Numbered from the stretch's first letter, positions 17,077 to 26,694 are shown. The stretch is 64,000 bases of DNA from Nitrospira sp. (GCA_022226955.1 CP092079.1:2280984-2344983), one strand, 5' to 3'. The notes: generated by a model from the sequence alone, not told the origin. Program-made: numbers and translations.

Positions 17077-17640
17077 ATGAGTGCTACGCGATCACATCTC
17101 GGAAAGGTCATACGCGAATCCAGAGAGCACTTAAGTTGGTCTCAGGATCAATTGAAAGTGGAGTTAAAGCTCGCCCGAGCGATCTCGATCTCCAAATGGG
17201 AGCGCGGCGAAGCACCTGTCCCAGTACATCATTGGCAGGACCTGATGCGGATCCTCAATATTCCCAAACCGTTATTTTTAGAAGCCGCGACAAAAGATCG
17301 ACACCGACAGCTATCGCTATTCATGGCCCTCAGTCAGTCGGTCCGTGGTTCAGCCAGCGAGATCGGCTCGTTTACGTGGGAATATATTGTGCGGGCGTTG
17401 GCCCCAGAGATGGCAGCCAAGATGGAGCAGCTCCGGGAGCGGTATCGAGATCTGTCGCCAGCTGAATTTGCCCAGGCGGCGTTTTCATATTTCCTCGAGC
17501 AAGCATCGGAGGGATTAGATCGAAATAATCGCCCCATCGCGACCCGCAACGTTTCGAACAGCCCACCGGCTTCAGTCCCTATCCAGGGGGCGACCGAGCA
17601 GTTGCGTGGACGGACAGCCCTCAAAAAACACCATCGCTGA
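17077..17640 (+). CDS. HTH transcriptional regulator, divergent
   Basis: A 187-residue protein with an N-terminal XRE-like helix-turn-helix (about 8-60: HLSWSQDQLKVELKLARAISISKWERGEAPVP) and a mainly helical C-terminal region (about 95-150). It is divergent from the leftward operon and shares its control region, so it is probably the counter-regulator of the switch. It lacks the Ser/Lys dyad of LexA-type self-cleaving repressors, so induction would need another route. Confidence 0.82.
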   Translation: MSATRSHLGKVIRESREHLSWSQDQLKVELKLARAISISKWERGEAPVPVHHWQDLMRILNIPKPLFLEAATKDRHRQLSLFMALSQSVRGSASEIGSFTWEYIVRALAPEMAAKMEQLRERYRDLSPAEFAQAAFSYFLEQASEGLDRNNRPIATRNVSNSPPASVPIQGATEQLRGRTALKKHHR

Positions 17641-17714
17641 TAGGAATTGATCGCTTCCTCCCATCGATTAATCCTCCCGCATTCTCATTTTGCCTCAAAA
17701 AGAAAGTCGCGATC

Positions 17715-18155
17715 TTGGGCGGAATTCTTCCGTGTCTCGATTGCGCGACCATCTCGACCTGCCGTGGCCTCCAACCGAATTTCTGGATCGACATTACCCA
17801 TCCAGGCCATCTCCTAGATGCCCCGACCGGTTGGACCGCAGAGGTCGATGCCATCCTGGGGGTCCCGGCCGGGAAACTCCCTAGGTCCGTCTCCTCGTTT
17901 ATCCGATTTGTGCATCCTGACGACCTTGGACACGTCATCCAGATAATGGCGCAGGCGATGGCCCGTAGAGAGCCCTATAGGGTCTCCTATCGGCTTTTTC
18001 AGGACGATGGGGATGTAATCTTCGTGCGGGAGAATACCATCGTAGACTGCGATCAGGACGGCCAGCCCGTTCGGCTCATCGGCAACCTCCGGGACATCAC
18101 GGCTCAAGTGCAAACCTGGATAGCCCTACGGGACCAGCCGATCCCGGACGAGTAA
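17715..18155 (+). CDS. Single PAS-domain protein, start uncertain
   Basis: A product of up to 146 residues with one PAS fold of the PAS_3 type: VDAILGVPAGKLPRSVSSFIRFVHPDD, RVSYRLFQDDGDVIFVRENT and RLIGNLRDITAQV. No kinase or other output domain is attached. There is no ATG or GTG in the first part of the frame; TTG at 17715 is the best start, and the frame stays open upstream to 17529 without a start. It may be a gene with a rare start, a fragment of a larger sensor, or cargo at the right end of the element. Confidence 0.55.
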   Translation: MGGILPCLDCATISTCRGLQPNFWIDITHPGHLLDAPTGWTAEVDAILGVPAGKLPRSVSSFIRFVHPDDLGHVIQIMAQAMARREPYRVSYRLFQDDGDVIFVRENTIVDCDQDGQPVRLIGNLRDITAQVQTWIALRDQPIPDE

Positions 18156-18169
18156 TTCTATGGAAGGCT

Positions 18170-18183
18170 GGCACTTGTGCCAC
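18170..18183. repeat. Palindrome with CTTGTGCCA near attR
   Basis: TGGCAC-TT-GTGCCA is a perfect inverted repeat containing the CTTGTGCCA motif (18174-18182) also found twice near attL. It could bind integrase or an excision factor, or end transcription of the PAS gene; there is no T-run. Confidence 0.3.
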
Positions 18184-18278
18184 CCCATCCTGCAACTGAT
18201 TGTAATCGTTCCTAGCCGAAACTCTGGTTTGTGGCGCGAGCCGAAGCGTAACTAGTTGATTTGGTTGGCTTGCTGGCG

Positions 18279-18322
18279 GCCTTAAAAGGGCGATGCTCTA
18301 CCGACTGAGCTACCGACTCACG
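18279..18322 (+). repeat. attR: right 44 bp direct repeat (tRNA-Lys 5' half)
   Basis: Identical to 4503-4546. It is a dead copy of the 5' half of tRNA-Lys still attached to the chromosome upstream of the original gene; the rest of a tRNA does not follow. The ancestral empty site can be read as 4468-4502 joined to 18279 onward. Confidence 0.95.
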
Positions 18323-18328
18323 ATGCGA

Positions 18329-18358
18329 AATCTGTCATTCAGCCTGACTGATTGTCAA
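18329..18358 (-). promoter_or_regulatory. Possible ancestral tRNA-Lys promoter, now at attR
   Basis: On the minus strand a consensus TTGACA (18353-18358) is followed 18 bases later by CAGATT, about 10 bases before the first tRNA base of the attR copy. The -35 is strong and the -10 poor. If active, it now makes only a truncated tRNA 5' half and reads into the element. Confidence 0.35.
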
Positions 18359-18373
18359 CCCCGAACATCGGGG
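18359..18373. terminator. Hairpin after purA
   Basis: CCCCGA-ACA-TCGGGG is a perfect 6 bp stem 19-33 bases after the purA stop. It directly abuts the TTGACA above. It lacks a long T-run, so termination may be partial. Confidence 0.4.
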
Positions 18374-18391
18374 ATCGTCAATCCCGCTGAT

Positions 18392-19720
<1,329 letters not shown>

Positions 19721-19738
19721 TCAACCCGTTCCATCGCG

Positions 19739-19774
19739 AAAAAATGGCTCTGACCCGATGGGGAGATCAGAGCC
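19739..19774 (-). terminator. Terminator-like hairpin in the purA leader
   Basis: On the minus strand GGCTCTGA...TCAGAGCC forms an 8 bp stem with a 13-base loop (19746-19774) followed by six T residues (19739-19744). It lies only about 35 bases before the purA start and just after the predicted transcription start, an odd place for a terminator. It could attenuate purA or protect the 5' end. Confidence 0.45.
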
Positions 19775-19784
19775 GCGGGGGCTC

Positions 19785-19813
19785 ATCGTAGGTACGGCCC
19801 ATCCGTTTGTCAA
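19785..19813 (-). promoter_or_regulatory. purA sigma-70 promoter
   Basis: On the minus strand a consensus TTGACA (19808-19813) and TACGAT (19785-19790) are exactly 17 bases apart. Transcription should start near 19778, at the foot of the hairpin described above. Confidence 0.65.
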
Positions 19814-19999
19814 GCCAATGCTCGCCAACAACATCTAGAAAAGCCTCCACTCCAAGCAAGCCCGCGTCAACGCCGGCCTCTATTCTCAGTGGTTGCCGAA
19901 TCCCCCAAACTCTCATCTTTCCCTTTCTTGACTGAGTGAAACCCGCATGTTAGCATGCGGAACTTCTCGCGGAGTACGTATCTCTAGACACAACGGTGT

Positions 20000-20075
20000 G
20001 GGGCTGTAGCGCAGTTGGGAGCGCGCGTGAATGGCATTCACGAGGTCGCCGGTTCAATCCCGGCCAGCTCCACCA
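20000..20075 (+). tRNA. tRNA-Ala (anticodon GGC)
   Basis: A full cloverleaf: acceptor GGGGCTG/CAGCTCC, D-arm GCGC/GCGC, anticodon stem CGTGA/TCACG with loop ATGGCAT (anticodon GGC), T-arm GCCGG/CCGGC with TTCAATC, discriminator A and an encoded CCA ending at 20075. It appears undisturbed. Confidence 0.96.
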
Positions 20076-20177
20076 AACAAACCACCGAGTTGAAGAGCCG
20101 CGCCATCGAGATCGTCGAATGCGGGCGCGCGCGGATCGCCACTTCTCATTCATCTCTCATCTGATTGAATACTGACC

Positions 20178-22022
20178 ATGCTACAAATCGAATCGGTCTA
20201 TAAGCAATACTCGACGAGAATTCTGCTTGAAGGCGCATCGGCTCATCTGCGCCCGAATTCTCGAGTGGGACTCGTCGGACCGAACGGCGCCGGCAAAACC
20301 ACACTCTTCCGCATGATTCTCGGAGAGGAATCCCCTGACAAAGGTAATATTCGCAAACGCCCACGCCTCCGCATCGGGTACCTGCCGCAGGAACTCGAAA
20401 CGATCATCGGCAAAAATGTGCTGGATGCGACCCATCGCGACCTCTACCCCGAGCATGAGGCCGAACGAATCCTCATGGGACTGGGATTTTCTGAGATCGA
20501 TTTTACGCGCCAAGTTGAAAAGCTGTCCGGTGGCTATCGGATGCGCGTCGCGCTAGCTCACCTGCTACTGACCAATCCCGATGTCCTCATGCTCGACGAG
20601 CCGACTAACCACCTGGATAAACCAACCCAGCGCTGGTTCGAACAATTCCTGCTGGACTCAGAGATGACACTGTTGCTCATCAGCCACGACACCGCCTTTC
20701 TCGATCGCGTCGTGACTCACATCTGGGATCTCCGGCACCATAAGATCGAAGAATATCGCGGCAACTACACCACCTTCCAACGGCTCAAGGCCGAGCGGGA
20801 CGCGCAGCGTGAAGCCGCAGCCGGGCGCCAGGCCAAGGAAGTCGCACGGGTGCAAACATTTGTCGACCGGTTCCGATACCAAGCGAATAAAGCCAGCCAG
20901 GTTCAATCGCGCATCAAGCAGCTTGAGAAGGTCAAGATGATTGAAGTGAAGCGCGATCCGAAACGGGTGAAATTCAAATTCCCTCTCCCTGCCGCAAGCG
21001 GACGGCAAGTCCTGGAGCTGGAAGGCGCCGCCAAGCGCTATGGGGAGAAAATCGTCTACGAGCGCGTCGATTGCTCCATTGAACGGGGTCAGCGCGTCGC
21101 CCTAGTGGGAGAAAACGGCGCCGGGAAAAGCACGCTGCTCAAGATGCTGGCCGGCGCACTGGAACCGGATAAAGGCAAGCGATCGGTCGGCCATGGGGTC
21201 ACACTGCATTACTTCGCGCAACACCAGGCCGAGACGTTGAATCCGGAACACTCAATTCTTCAATCCCTCTCGGAAGTGTCCCATCAAGCGGAGATGAATT
21301 TCCTTCGTGGGATTGCCGGCGCCTTTCTCTTTACCGGCGACGATCAAAAGAAACCGATCAAGGCACTGAGCGGCGGCGAACGCAATCGCGTTGCGCTCGC
21401 GCGCATGCTCGTCGAACCAGCCAACACGTTGCTGCTGGACGAACCGACCAACCATCTCGACCCGGCCTCAGTCGATATGCTCACCGATGCCCTCTCGGAC
21501 TTCCCCGGCACGATCATCTTTATTTCCCATGACCCGACATTTCTGACCAGGGTCTGCACGCGCGTCATTGAAATCGAAGAGGGCAAGGCCCGCAGCTTTT
21601 CAGGCGACTATGAATATTATCTGTGGAAGAAAGCCCAGGAACTCGAATCCATCAAGGAATCGAGCGACGACTTGAAAGGCGCGGACCGCGGGAAAAACGC
21701 CGGGCCAACCAAAGCGATGGCATCGCAGACCGCGGCTAAATCTTCGTCCGGAGACCGGCGGGATTTGAACAAGACTCAGGCCCGGCTGGAAAAGCAGGTC
21801 GCGCGCGCCGAAGCCGAGATTGCCGAATGTGAAACCAAAATCAAAGCCAGAGATCTCGAACTGGCCGATCCTAAGCTCTACAAAGAGAAAGCCACCATGT
21901 GGAGCGAACTGCAGATCGAGTACGATGGGTGGAAGAAAGATCTCGTGCGACTTACCGCCCGCTGGGAAACTCTGTCTGCTGAGTTGGAAGACGTGAAACA
22001 GAAGCTGACGGCCTTCGCGTAA
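20178..22022 (+). CDS. ABC-F family ATPase
   Basis: A 614-residue soluble ABC protein with two nucleotide-binding domains and no membrane part, as in ABC-F translation factors that bind the ribosomal E site. Domain 1 has GPNGAGKTT at 34-42, LSGGYRMRVALA and LMLDEPTNHLD; domain 2 has GENGAGKST, LSGGERNRVALA and LLLDEPTNHLD. The linker between them is charged and basic. A C-terminal coiled coil (about 545-612) resembles that of Uup/YheS-type members. The exact subfamily, and whether it protects against antibiotics, cannot be read from the sequence. The ribosome binding site is weak. Confidence 0.93.
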   Translation: MLQIESVYKQYSTRILLEGASAHLRPNSRVGLVGPNGAGKTTLFRMILGEESPDKGNIRKRPRLRIGYLPQELETIIGKNVLDATHRDLYPEHEAERILMGLGFSEIDFTRQVEKLSGGYRMRVALAHLLLTNPDVLMLDEPTNHLDKPTQRWFEQFLLDSEMTLLLISHDTAFLDRVVTHIWDLRHHKIEEYRGNYTTFQRLKAERDAQREAAAGRQAKEVARVQTFVDRFRYQANKASQVQSRIKQLEKVKMIEVKRDPKRVKFKFPLPAASGRQVLELEGAAKRYGEKIVYERVDCSIERGQRVALVGENGAGKSTLLKMLAGALEPDKGKRSVGHGVTLHYFAQHQAETLNPEHSILQSLSEVSHQAEMNFLRGIAGAFLFTGDDQKKPIKALSGGERNRVALARMLVEPANTLLLDEPTNHLDPASVDMLTDALSDFPGTIIFISHDPTFLTRVCTRVIEIEEGKARSFSGDYEYYLWKKAQELESIKESSDDLKGADRGKNAGPTKAMASQTAAKSSSGDRRDLNKTQARLEKQVARAEAEIAECETKIKARDLELADPKLYKEKATMWSELQIEYDGWKKDLVRLTARWETLSAELEDVKQKLTAFA

Positions 22023-22095
22023 GACAATCAAAACCTGCGATATAAACAGCGATCTGCCGGAGGCGGAGCGAACCAGGAAGAGCGGTCCGTTTTAA

Positions 22096-22485
22096 CTAGA
22101 CGGAGGATTTGATCGTTTCTTCGAGATAGTAAAAAAGCCAGCGGTTCTTGTCTTTAGTCACCAGGTCGTCCCACACCACTCCTGTCAGAAACCCCTTTTC
22201 CCAATCCTTGACCCAAACGACTGTTCCCTCCAGCTTTTCCTGCTGGTCGGCGCCGTCTGAATCTAAAAACGCGAGAGAGACCGTCACTCGTTCATTGATG
22301 GTGAAACGATCCTTGGTCTGCAGCCCTGCGCCGATCTTGTTTACATTGTCGAGCACGGCGGTGCTGGCACGCCCACCGCTCTTTGGCGAAATGAGCGCCG
22401 AACCGACCAGCGTCGCGCGGACGAATTTCCGCCGTTCGGCGGCGATCGCCACTGCCACTGATTGCTTCGACTCTCCTCGCTTCAT
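22096..22485 (-). CDS. PilZ-domain protein
   Basis: A 129-residue single-domain protein with the c-di-GMP binding start RRKFVRA (RxxxR) and a beta-barrel pattern ending in GTVVWVKDWEKGFLTGVVW. The second motif is less clear than the usual D/NxSxxG (LDNVNKIGAGL). It may sense c-di-GMP, for which a diguanylate cyclase is present at 60615-62168. Confidence 0.75.
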   Translation of the reverse strand: MKRGESKQSVAVAIAAERRKFVRATLVGSALISPKSGGRASTAVLDNVNKIGAGLQTKDRFTINERVTVSLAFLDSDGADQQEKLEGTVVWVKDWEKGFLTGVVWDDLVTKDKNRWLFYYLEETIKSSV

Positions 22486-22533
22486 GGGTCTAAGTATAAC
22501 CGATTAGAAAACTTTGTAAACCACCTAGAAACC

Positions 22534-23829
22534 TTACGGACGAGACTTCGGCCGATAGTACTGCCGTTCTTTCAAAGCATCCGGGAGGTGCGCCTGTTCG
22601 CCCTTCGCCTGCGGATCATCGTGAACGTACCGATATCCCTTCCCATATCCAATCCCCTTCATAAGCGACGTCACGGCATTCCGCAAATGCAGCGGAACTC
22701 CAAGATTGCCATGGGCTTTGGCATCCTCTTTGGCTTCCAACAGACCGACATAGGACGCATTGTCTTTCCGTGCAGATGCGAGGTAGGTCGTCCCTTGCGC
22801 GAGATTGATCTGGGCTTCGGGAAGCCCGACAAATTGAACGGCCTGCGCCACGGCATTGGCCATCAAGAGCCCCATCGGATCGGCATTGCCGATGTCTTCC
22901 GATGCAAAAATGACCATGCGGCGAGCGATGAATTTCGGGTCTTCCCCCGCTTCCAACATTCGCGCAAGCCAGTAGAGGGCTCCGTTCGGATCGGAATCGC
23001 GCAGACTTTTAATATAGGCGGAAATGACGTTGTAATGCTCTTCTCCCGCCTTGTCGTAGCGAAGCGCCTGCTTATTCAGCGCAACCGCAAGCAGCGTTTC
23101 ATCGACCAGCCTGATACCGTCGGCACCCACCGGAGCCTGCGTGACGACAAACTCGGTGGCCGTCAATAACGCGCGCGCATCGCCGTTGCCGAACCCGATC
23201 AAGCGCTGCCGCGCCTCCGGCGACAGACGCGCCTTCCATTGCCCCAAACCGACTTCGGAATCGGTGAGGGCCCGGTCTAGAATCCGCCCCAGCGCGTCAT
23301 CGGAGAGCGCCGTAAGCACAACCAAAATCGATCGCGACATCAACGGACCGATCACTTCAAACGAAGGATTTTCGGTCGTAGCCCCGACGAGAATCACCGT
23401 ACCTCGTTCGACGTGGGGCAGGAAGGCGTCCTGTTGAGCTTTGTTAAAACGATGGATTTCATCGACGAACAACACCGTCTTCTGCTGCTGCAAGGCGAGC
23501 CGGTGCTCGGCCGCCTTGATGATCTCGCGCAATTCAGGAATCCCGCCCGTCACGGCCGAAAACGCCACAAAATGGGCTTTCGTATGCCGGGCGATAAGGT
23601 GGGCCAGCGTGGTCTTGCCCGATCCAGGCGGCCCCCAGAAAATCACCGAGGACAGGCGATCGGATTCGATGGCTTTTCGCAACGGCCGATCCTGCCCGAC
23701 GATCTCATCCTGCCCGACAAAATCAGCGAACTCCCGCGGGCGCATCCGCTCCGCCAGCGGCGCCTCAGCCTTCTTCCCTGTCTGGGGGGCAGCAAATAAA
23801 TCAGGCCCTGGATCGCGCGGGGTTGCCAT
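22534..23829 (-). CDS. rarA: Replication-associated recombination protein RarA (MgsA)
   Basis: A 431-residue AAA+ ATPase related to clamp loaders and RuvB that acts at stalled replication forks. Walker A GPPGSGKT is at 66-73, Walker B is VLFVDEIHRF, and sensor 1 GATTENPSFEV is present. The C-terminal tetramerisation region has the family block DPNGALYWLARMLEAGEDPKFIARR and ASEDIGNADP. The ATG at 23829 has GAGGAACG upstream. Length is normal for the family. Confidence 0.95.
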   Translation of the reverse strand: MATPRDPGPDLFAAPQTGKKAEAPLAERMRPREFADFVGQDEIVGQDRPLRKAIESDRLSSVIFWGPPGSGKTTLAHLIARHTKAHFVAFSAVTGGIPELREIIKAAEHRLALQQQKTVLFVDEIHRFNKAQQDAFLPHVERGTVILVGATTENPSFEVIGPLMSRSILVVLTALSDDALGRILDRALTDSEVGLGQWKARLSPEARQRLIGFGNGDARALLTATEFVVTQAPVGADGIRLVDETLLAVALNKQALRYDKAGEEHYNVISAYIKSLRDSDPNGALYWLARMLEAGEDPKFIARRMVIFASEDIGNADPMGLLMANAVAQAVQFVGLPEAQINLAQGTTYLASARKDNASYVGLLEAKEDAKAHGNLGVPLHLRNAVTSLMKGIGYGKGYRYVHDDPQAKGEQAHLPDALKERQYYRPKSRP

Positions 23830-23942
23830 CAATCGTTCCTCAGGATGAGCGGATTGTATACACCGCTGTATCTGAGCGCAAACGTTCTTGACCGAGAGAC
23901 ACCGCCGATGCTACGAACAGCGTCACCCGATGGAGAATCCGC

Positions 23943-24734
23943 ATGCAGGCAACAATCAACGGCATCACGCTGGCCTACAATGATACAGGACGCGGTCTTC
24001 CCATCGTATTCCTGCATGCCTTTCCATTGAACCGCACCATGTGGGCCGTGCAGGAATCCGCCCTTTCATCGCAGTTTCGCGTGATCGCCATCGATCTGCG
24101 TGGGCACGGCGAGTCCGATGCGCCGTTATGGCATTACAGTCTCGACCAGTCGGCAGACGACGTGCGCGCGTTGCTGGATCATCTCTCGATCCAACAAGCC
24201 CTCTTCGTCGGCCTCTCGATGGGCGGATACATCCTACTGGCGTTCTATCGAAAGCATGCCGACCGGGTGAAGGGAATGGTGCTGGCCGACACGAGAGCGC
24301 AGGCAGATACCGCCGAAGGCAAAGCGGGGCGATTCCAGATGGCGCAAATCGCCTACAAACAGGGACCTTCTGCTATTGCCGATATCATGATCCCCAAGCT
24401 GCTGAGCCCCGCAACGATTCAGACAAAGCCGGAGATCGTTCAGCAAGTCCGAACGATGATTGAGAGGAACCAGATCAGTGGAATTGCCGGAGATTTGATG
24501 GCGATGGCGGAGCGCCCCGATTCAGTGCCGTTCTTGAAACAGATTGGCTGCCCCACCCAGATTATCGTCGGCGAACTAGACCAAGCCACACCGCCTGCCG
24601 ACGCGAAACTGATGGCCAATCAGATCCCTCATGCGCGGCTAGCCCTCATTCCCAACGCTGCCCACCTGGCTAATCTAGAAGAACCCGAAGCGTTTACAAA
24701 GATTGTTGCAGAGTTTGCCGGTGAACTCGCTTAA
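23943..24734 (+). CDS. Alpha/beta hydrolase
   Basis: A 263-residue alpha/beta hydrolase. The nucleophile is Ser92 (VGLSMGG), with oxyanion segment [17 protein letters not shown], an acid in [10 protein letters not shown] and the final His in [15 protein letters not shown]. The arrangement resembles 3-oxoadipate enol-lactonase or esterase types, but the substrate is unknown. It is divergent from rarA and overlaps the end of folE by four bases on the other strand. Confidence 0.88.
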   Translation: MQATINGITLAYNDTGRGLPIVFLHAFPLNRTMWAVQESALSSQFRVIAIDLRGHGESDAPLWHYSLDQSADDVRALLDHLSIQQALFVGLSMGGYILLAFYRKHADRVKGMVLADTRAQADTAEGKAGRFQMAQIAYKQGPSAIADIMIPKLLSPATIQTKPEIVQQVRTMIERNQISGIAGDLMAMAERPDSVPFLKQIGCPTQIIVGELDQATPPADAKLMANQIPHARLALIPNAAHLANLEEPEAFTKIVAEFAGELA

Positions 24735-25375
24735 TCCGACGCGCCGACCCCGCCGCGCCTGATCAGCTTCAAAAACTCCAGCCTGGTTTGCGGCTGCGTC
24801 CGAAACGCGCCGAGCATCGAGCTGCTGACCGCGACGGTATTCTGCTTTTCCACACCCCGCATCATCATGCAAAGATGACGGGCTTCAACGACCACACCAA
24901 CGCCATGCGCGTTCAGTTTGGTCTTGAGGGTCTCCGCGATCTGCACGGTGAGCCGTTCTTGCACTTGGAGCCGGCGCGCGAAAGTATCGACGATGCGAGG
25001 AATCTTGCTCAGTCCGACGACTTTCTTGTTCGGCAAATACCCCACATGCACCTTGCCGAAGAACGGCAGCATGTGGTGCTCGCACATGCTGTAGAAATCG
25101 ATGTCTTTGACGATGACCATTTCATCGTACTCAATCGGGAAAAGTGCTCCGTTCAAGAGCTGGTCGATGTCGCGGTGATACCCCTGGGTCATAAACGCGA
25201 GGGCCTTGGCCACTCGCTCCGGCGTCTTGAGCAATCCATTGCGGCCCGGGTTCTCCCCAAGCGCCAGCAATTGCTCCGTGACGAGGGCCTGCAATACGCC
25301 GAGATCTGCAGGCCGTCCAGTCCCACTCACATCTTCTACCGGCTTCCGCCGTCGGCTCGCTGCTCGCTTCGCCAT
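24731..25375 (-). CDS. folE: GTP cyclohydrolase I
   Basis: A 214-residue enzyme converting GTP to 7,8-dihydroneopterin triphosphate, the entry to folate and related pterins. Zinc ligands Cys98, His101 (MCEHHMLPF) and Cys169 (RHLCMMMRG) have exactly the spacing of the E. coli enzyme. [12 protein letters not shown] and [15 protein letters not shown] are family signatures. It starts 9 bases after the PTPS-like gene; together they could supply folate, tetrahydropterin or deazapurine precursors. Confidence 0.96.
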   Translation of the reverse strand: MAKRAASRRRKPVEDVSGTGRPADLGVLQALVTEQLLALGENPGRNGLLKTPERVAKALAFMTQGYHRDIDQLLNGALFPIEYDEMVIVKDIDFYSMCEHHMLPFFGKVHVGYLPNKKVVGLSKIPRIVDTFARRLQVQERLTVQIAETLKTKLNAHGVGVVVEARHLCMMMRGVEKQNTVAVSSSMLGAFRTQPQTRLEFLKLIRRGGVGASD

Positions 25376-25384
25376 AGTGTCTCC

Positions 25385-25816
25385 CTAGGATCTCGCCAAA
25401 ACCGAGGCCGATCCCGTATATTCAAAATAGTTGTCTCTCGTCTCGATGACCGCGACTTTCTTGAGTTGCCCTTCCGGGACCTGCGCGACAAGCAAATCCC
25501 ATATCAACAGCACCAAGTTTTCACCTGTCGTCGTTCGCGCAGCAAACTCAGGGTCCTGATTCAAATCCTGGTGATCGAATCGACTCACAATCCGCTCCGT
25601 GACAACTCGATCAAGCGCGTCGAGATCCATAGTCCGCTCAACCTGAGCGGCACCGGGACTCCCAATTGTCACGAGCACGACATAATTATGGCCATGCCCA
25701 TTGGAATTATTGCATTTGCCGAAGACCATCCGGTTTTTTTCAACCGATAAATGGTCGGTATGCAGCCGATGAGCGGCGCAGAATCGATACCGTCTGGTGA
25801 TACTGCCTTGTCCCAT
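25385..25816 (-). CDS. 6-pyruvoyl-tetrahydropterin synthase / QueD family
   Basis: A 143-residue T-fold enzyme. Zinc ligands are His16, His41 and His43 (NGHGHNY), and the catalytic Cys35 sits in GKCNN. The CNNxNGHGHNY form is that of PTPS enzymes more than of E. coli QueD, and a Glu in VIETRDNYFEY lies where the family binds the pterin. It acts on dihydroneopterin triphosphate, the product of the adjacent folE. Whether it makes pyruvoyl-tetrahydropterin, carboxytetrahydropterin (queuosine) or a folate intermediate is open. The ATG at 25816 is chosen over an upstream GTG. Confidence 0.87.
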   Translation of the reverse strand: MGQGSITRRYRFCAAHRLHTDHLSVEKNRMVFGKCNNSNGHGHNYVVLVTIGSPGAAQVERTMDLDALDRVVTERIVSRFDHQDLNQDPEFAARTTTGENLVLLIWDLLVAQVPEGQLKKVAVIETRDNYFEYTGSASVLARS

Positions 25817-25840
25817 GCCATCCACGCTGCACTCGGTGAA

Positions 25841-25881
25841 AAAGCGAAGCCAGGATTACCCTCACGGGCAACCCTGGCTTC
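25841..25881 (-). terminator. Rho-independent terminator after the A-type carrier gene
   Basis: GAAGCCAGG (25846-25854) pairs with CCTGGCTTC (25873-25881). On the minus strand the stem is followed by GCTTTTTC. It lies 57 bases after the stop of the A-type carrier gene and separates it from the PTPS gene. Confidence 0.75.
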
Positions 25882-25937
25882 GTACTATCTGAACACTGTA
25901 GGCAGAGTACGCGTCCTCTTCCTTCCGGTCGATCCGC

Positions 25938-26258
25938 TTAGGCGCTGAAAGAGCTGCCGCAGCCGCACGTCGTCTTGGCTTGCGGATTCTTGATCGAGAA
26001 TCCAGAGCCCTGAACACTGTCGACATAATCGACTTCGGCGCCCTGCAAGAGAGGGGCACTCTGGGAATCCATAATGACCTTCACATCGCCCTTTTCAATG
26101 ACGGTGTCGTCTTCGGCCATCTTGGACTCGAACGCCATGCCGTATTGATAGCCATGGCATCCGCCACCGCGAACATAGACGCGAAGACCGACCACGTCTT
26201 TTTCTTCCGCCATCAGCTCTCGAATTTTCTGTTCTGCAACTGCTGAAATGGTAACCAT
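25938..26258 (-). CDS. erpA: A-type Fe-S cluster carrier (ErpA/IscA/HesB family)
   Basis: A 106-residue protein that carries Fe-S clusters to target apoproteins. The three ligand cysteines are Cys34 (GGCHGY), Cys98 and Cys100 (TCGCGSSF). AGGAGG lies 6 bases before the ATG at 26258, so the apparent upstream extension is not real. It closes a leftward cluster with ferredoxin and NuoF, both Fe-S proteins that it may serve. The symbol is the best guess among close paralogues. Confidence 0.88.
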   Translation of the reverse strand: MVTISAVAEQKIRELMAEEKDVVGLRVYVRGGGCHGYQYGMAFESKMAEDDTVIEKGDVKVIMDSQSAPLLQGAEVDYVDSVQGSGFSIKNPQAKTTCGCGSSFSA

Positions 26259-26322
26259 TGTATTCCTCCTGTATCTCCAGATTCGCAACCAGCGATCCGG
26301 GTTGGCTTAGTGTAACACCTCT

Positions 26323-26685
26323 CTACCGAATATCAACTCCCTGGGAATCCGATTGTGCCTCCGGTGAAGCGGAAAACTTGGGATCCGCGAACTTGGATTC
26401 CGGAACCCGCACCACCACATCGCCTAACACTCTCGCCTGGCAGCCCAATCGATGCCAAGGCTGGCTCAAGTCTTCCCGATCCAGCAAATCCTGCTCATCG
26501 AAATCGATTTCGGACAAATGCTCGCTGCCGGACTGCACTTCGACCCGGCAGGTCGTGCAAGAGGCATTGCCACCGCAATCGTGATTGAGCGAGAAACCCA
26601 GCTCCTTGGCGGCATCCAGCAAAGTGAGGTTCCTCGTCACCGAGCCGCTTTTCCCCTGAGGATGCAAGAACGTCACTCTCGGCAC
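26323..26685 (-). CDS. 2Fe-2S ferredoxin
   Basis: A 120-residue plant/adrenodoxin-type ferredoxin with cluster ligands Cys37, Cys43, Cys46 (CGGNASCTTC) and Cys82 (RLGCQARV). It has an unusual acidic, Ser-rich tail of about 25 residues. It lies 9 bases after nuoF and likely exchanges electrons with that flavoprotein or with reductive biosynthetic enzymes. Confidence 0.92.
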   Translation of the reverse strand: MPRVTFLHPQGKSGSVTRNLTLLDAAKELGFSLNHDCGGNASCTTCRVEVQSGSEHLSEIDFDEQDLLDREDLSQPWHRLGCQARVLGDVVVRVPESKFADPKFSASPEAQSDSQGVDIR

Positions 26686-26694
26686 GGCATCTCC

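Larger units (their letters stand above)
4503..18322. mobile_element. 13.8 kb integrative element in tRNA-Lys
   Basis: Two 44 bp direct repeats (4503-4546, 18279-18322), both the 5' half of tRNA-Lys, bound a segment starting with a tyrosine integrase. Inside, one leftward train of genes runs from a small regulator (start 16858) to the integrase (end 4542), with a divergent regulator at 17077. Contents include SbcCD-like proteins, a DUF4942 methyltransferase, DUF5131, ASCH-like and J-domain proteins, all families common on phages and integrative elements. No structural, packaging, conjugation or clear replication gene is present. It could be a phage satellite, a decayed prophage or a non-phage integrative island. 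Integrase, both repeats and the open frames look intact, so it may still excise. Confidence 0.9.

Noticed and set aside
4503-18322. Calling the element a complete prophage
   Set aside because: No terminase, portal, capsid, tail or lysis genes can be recognised; only accessory, recombination and regulatory genes are present.
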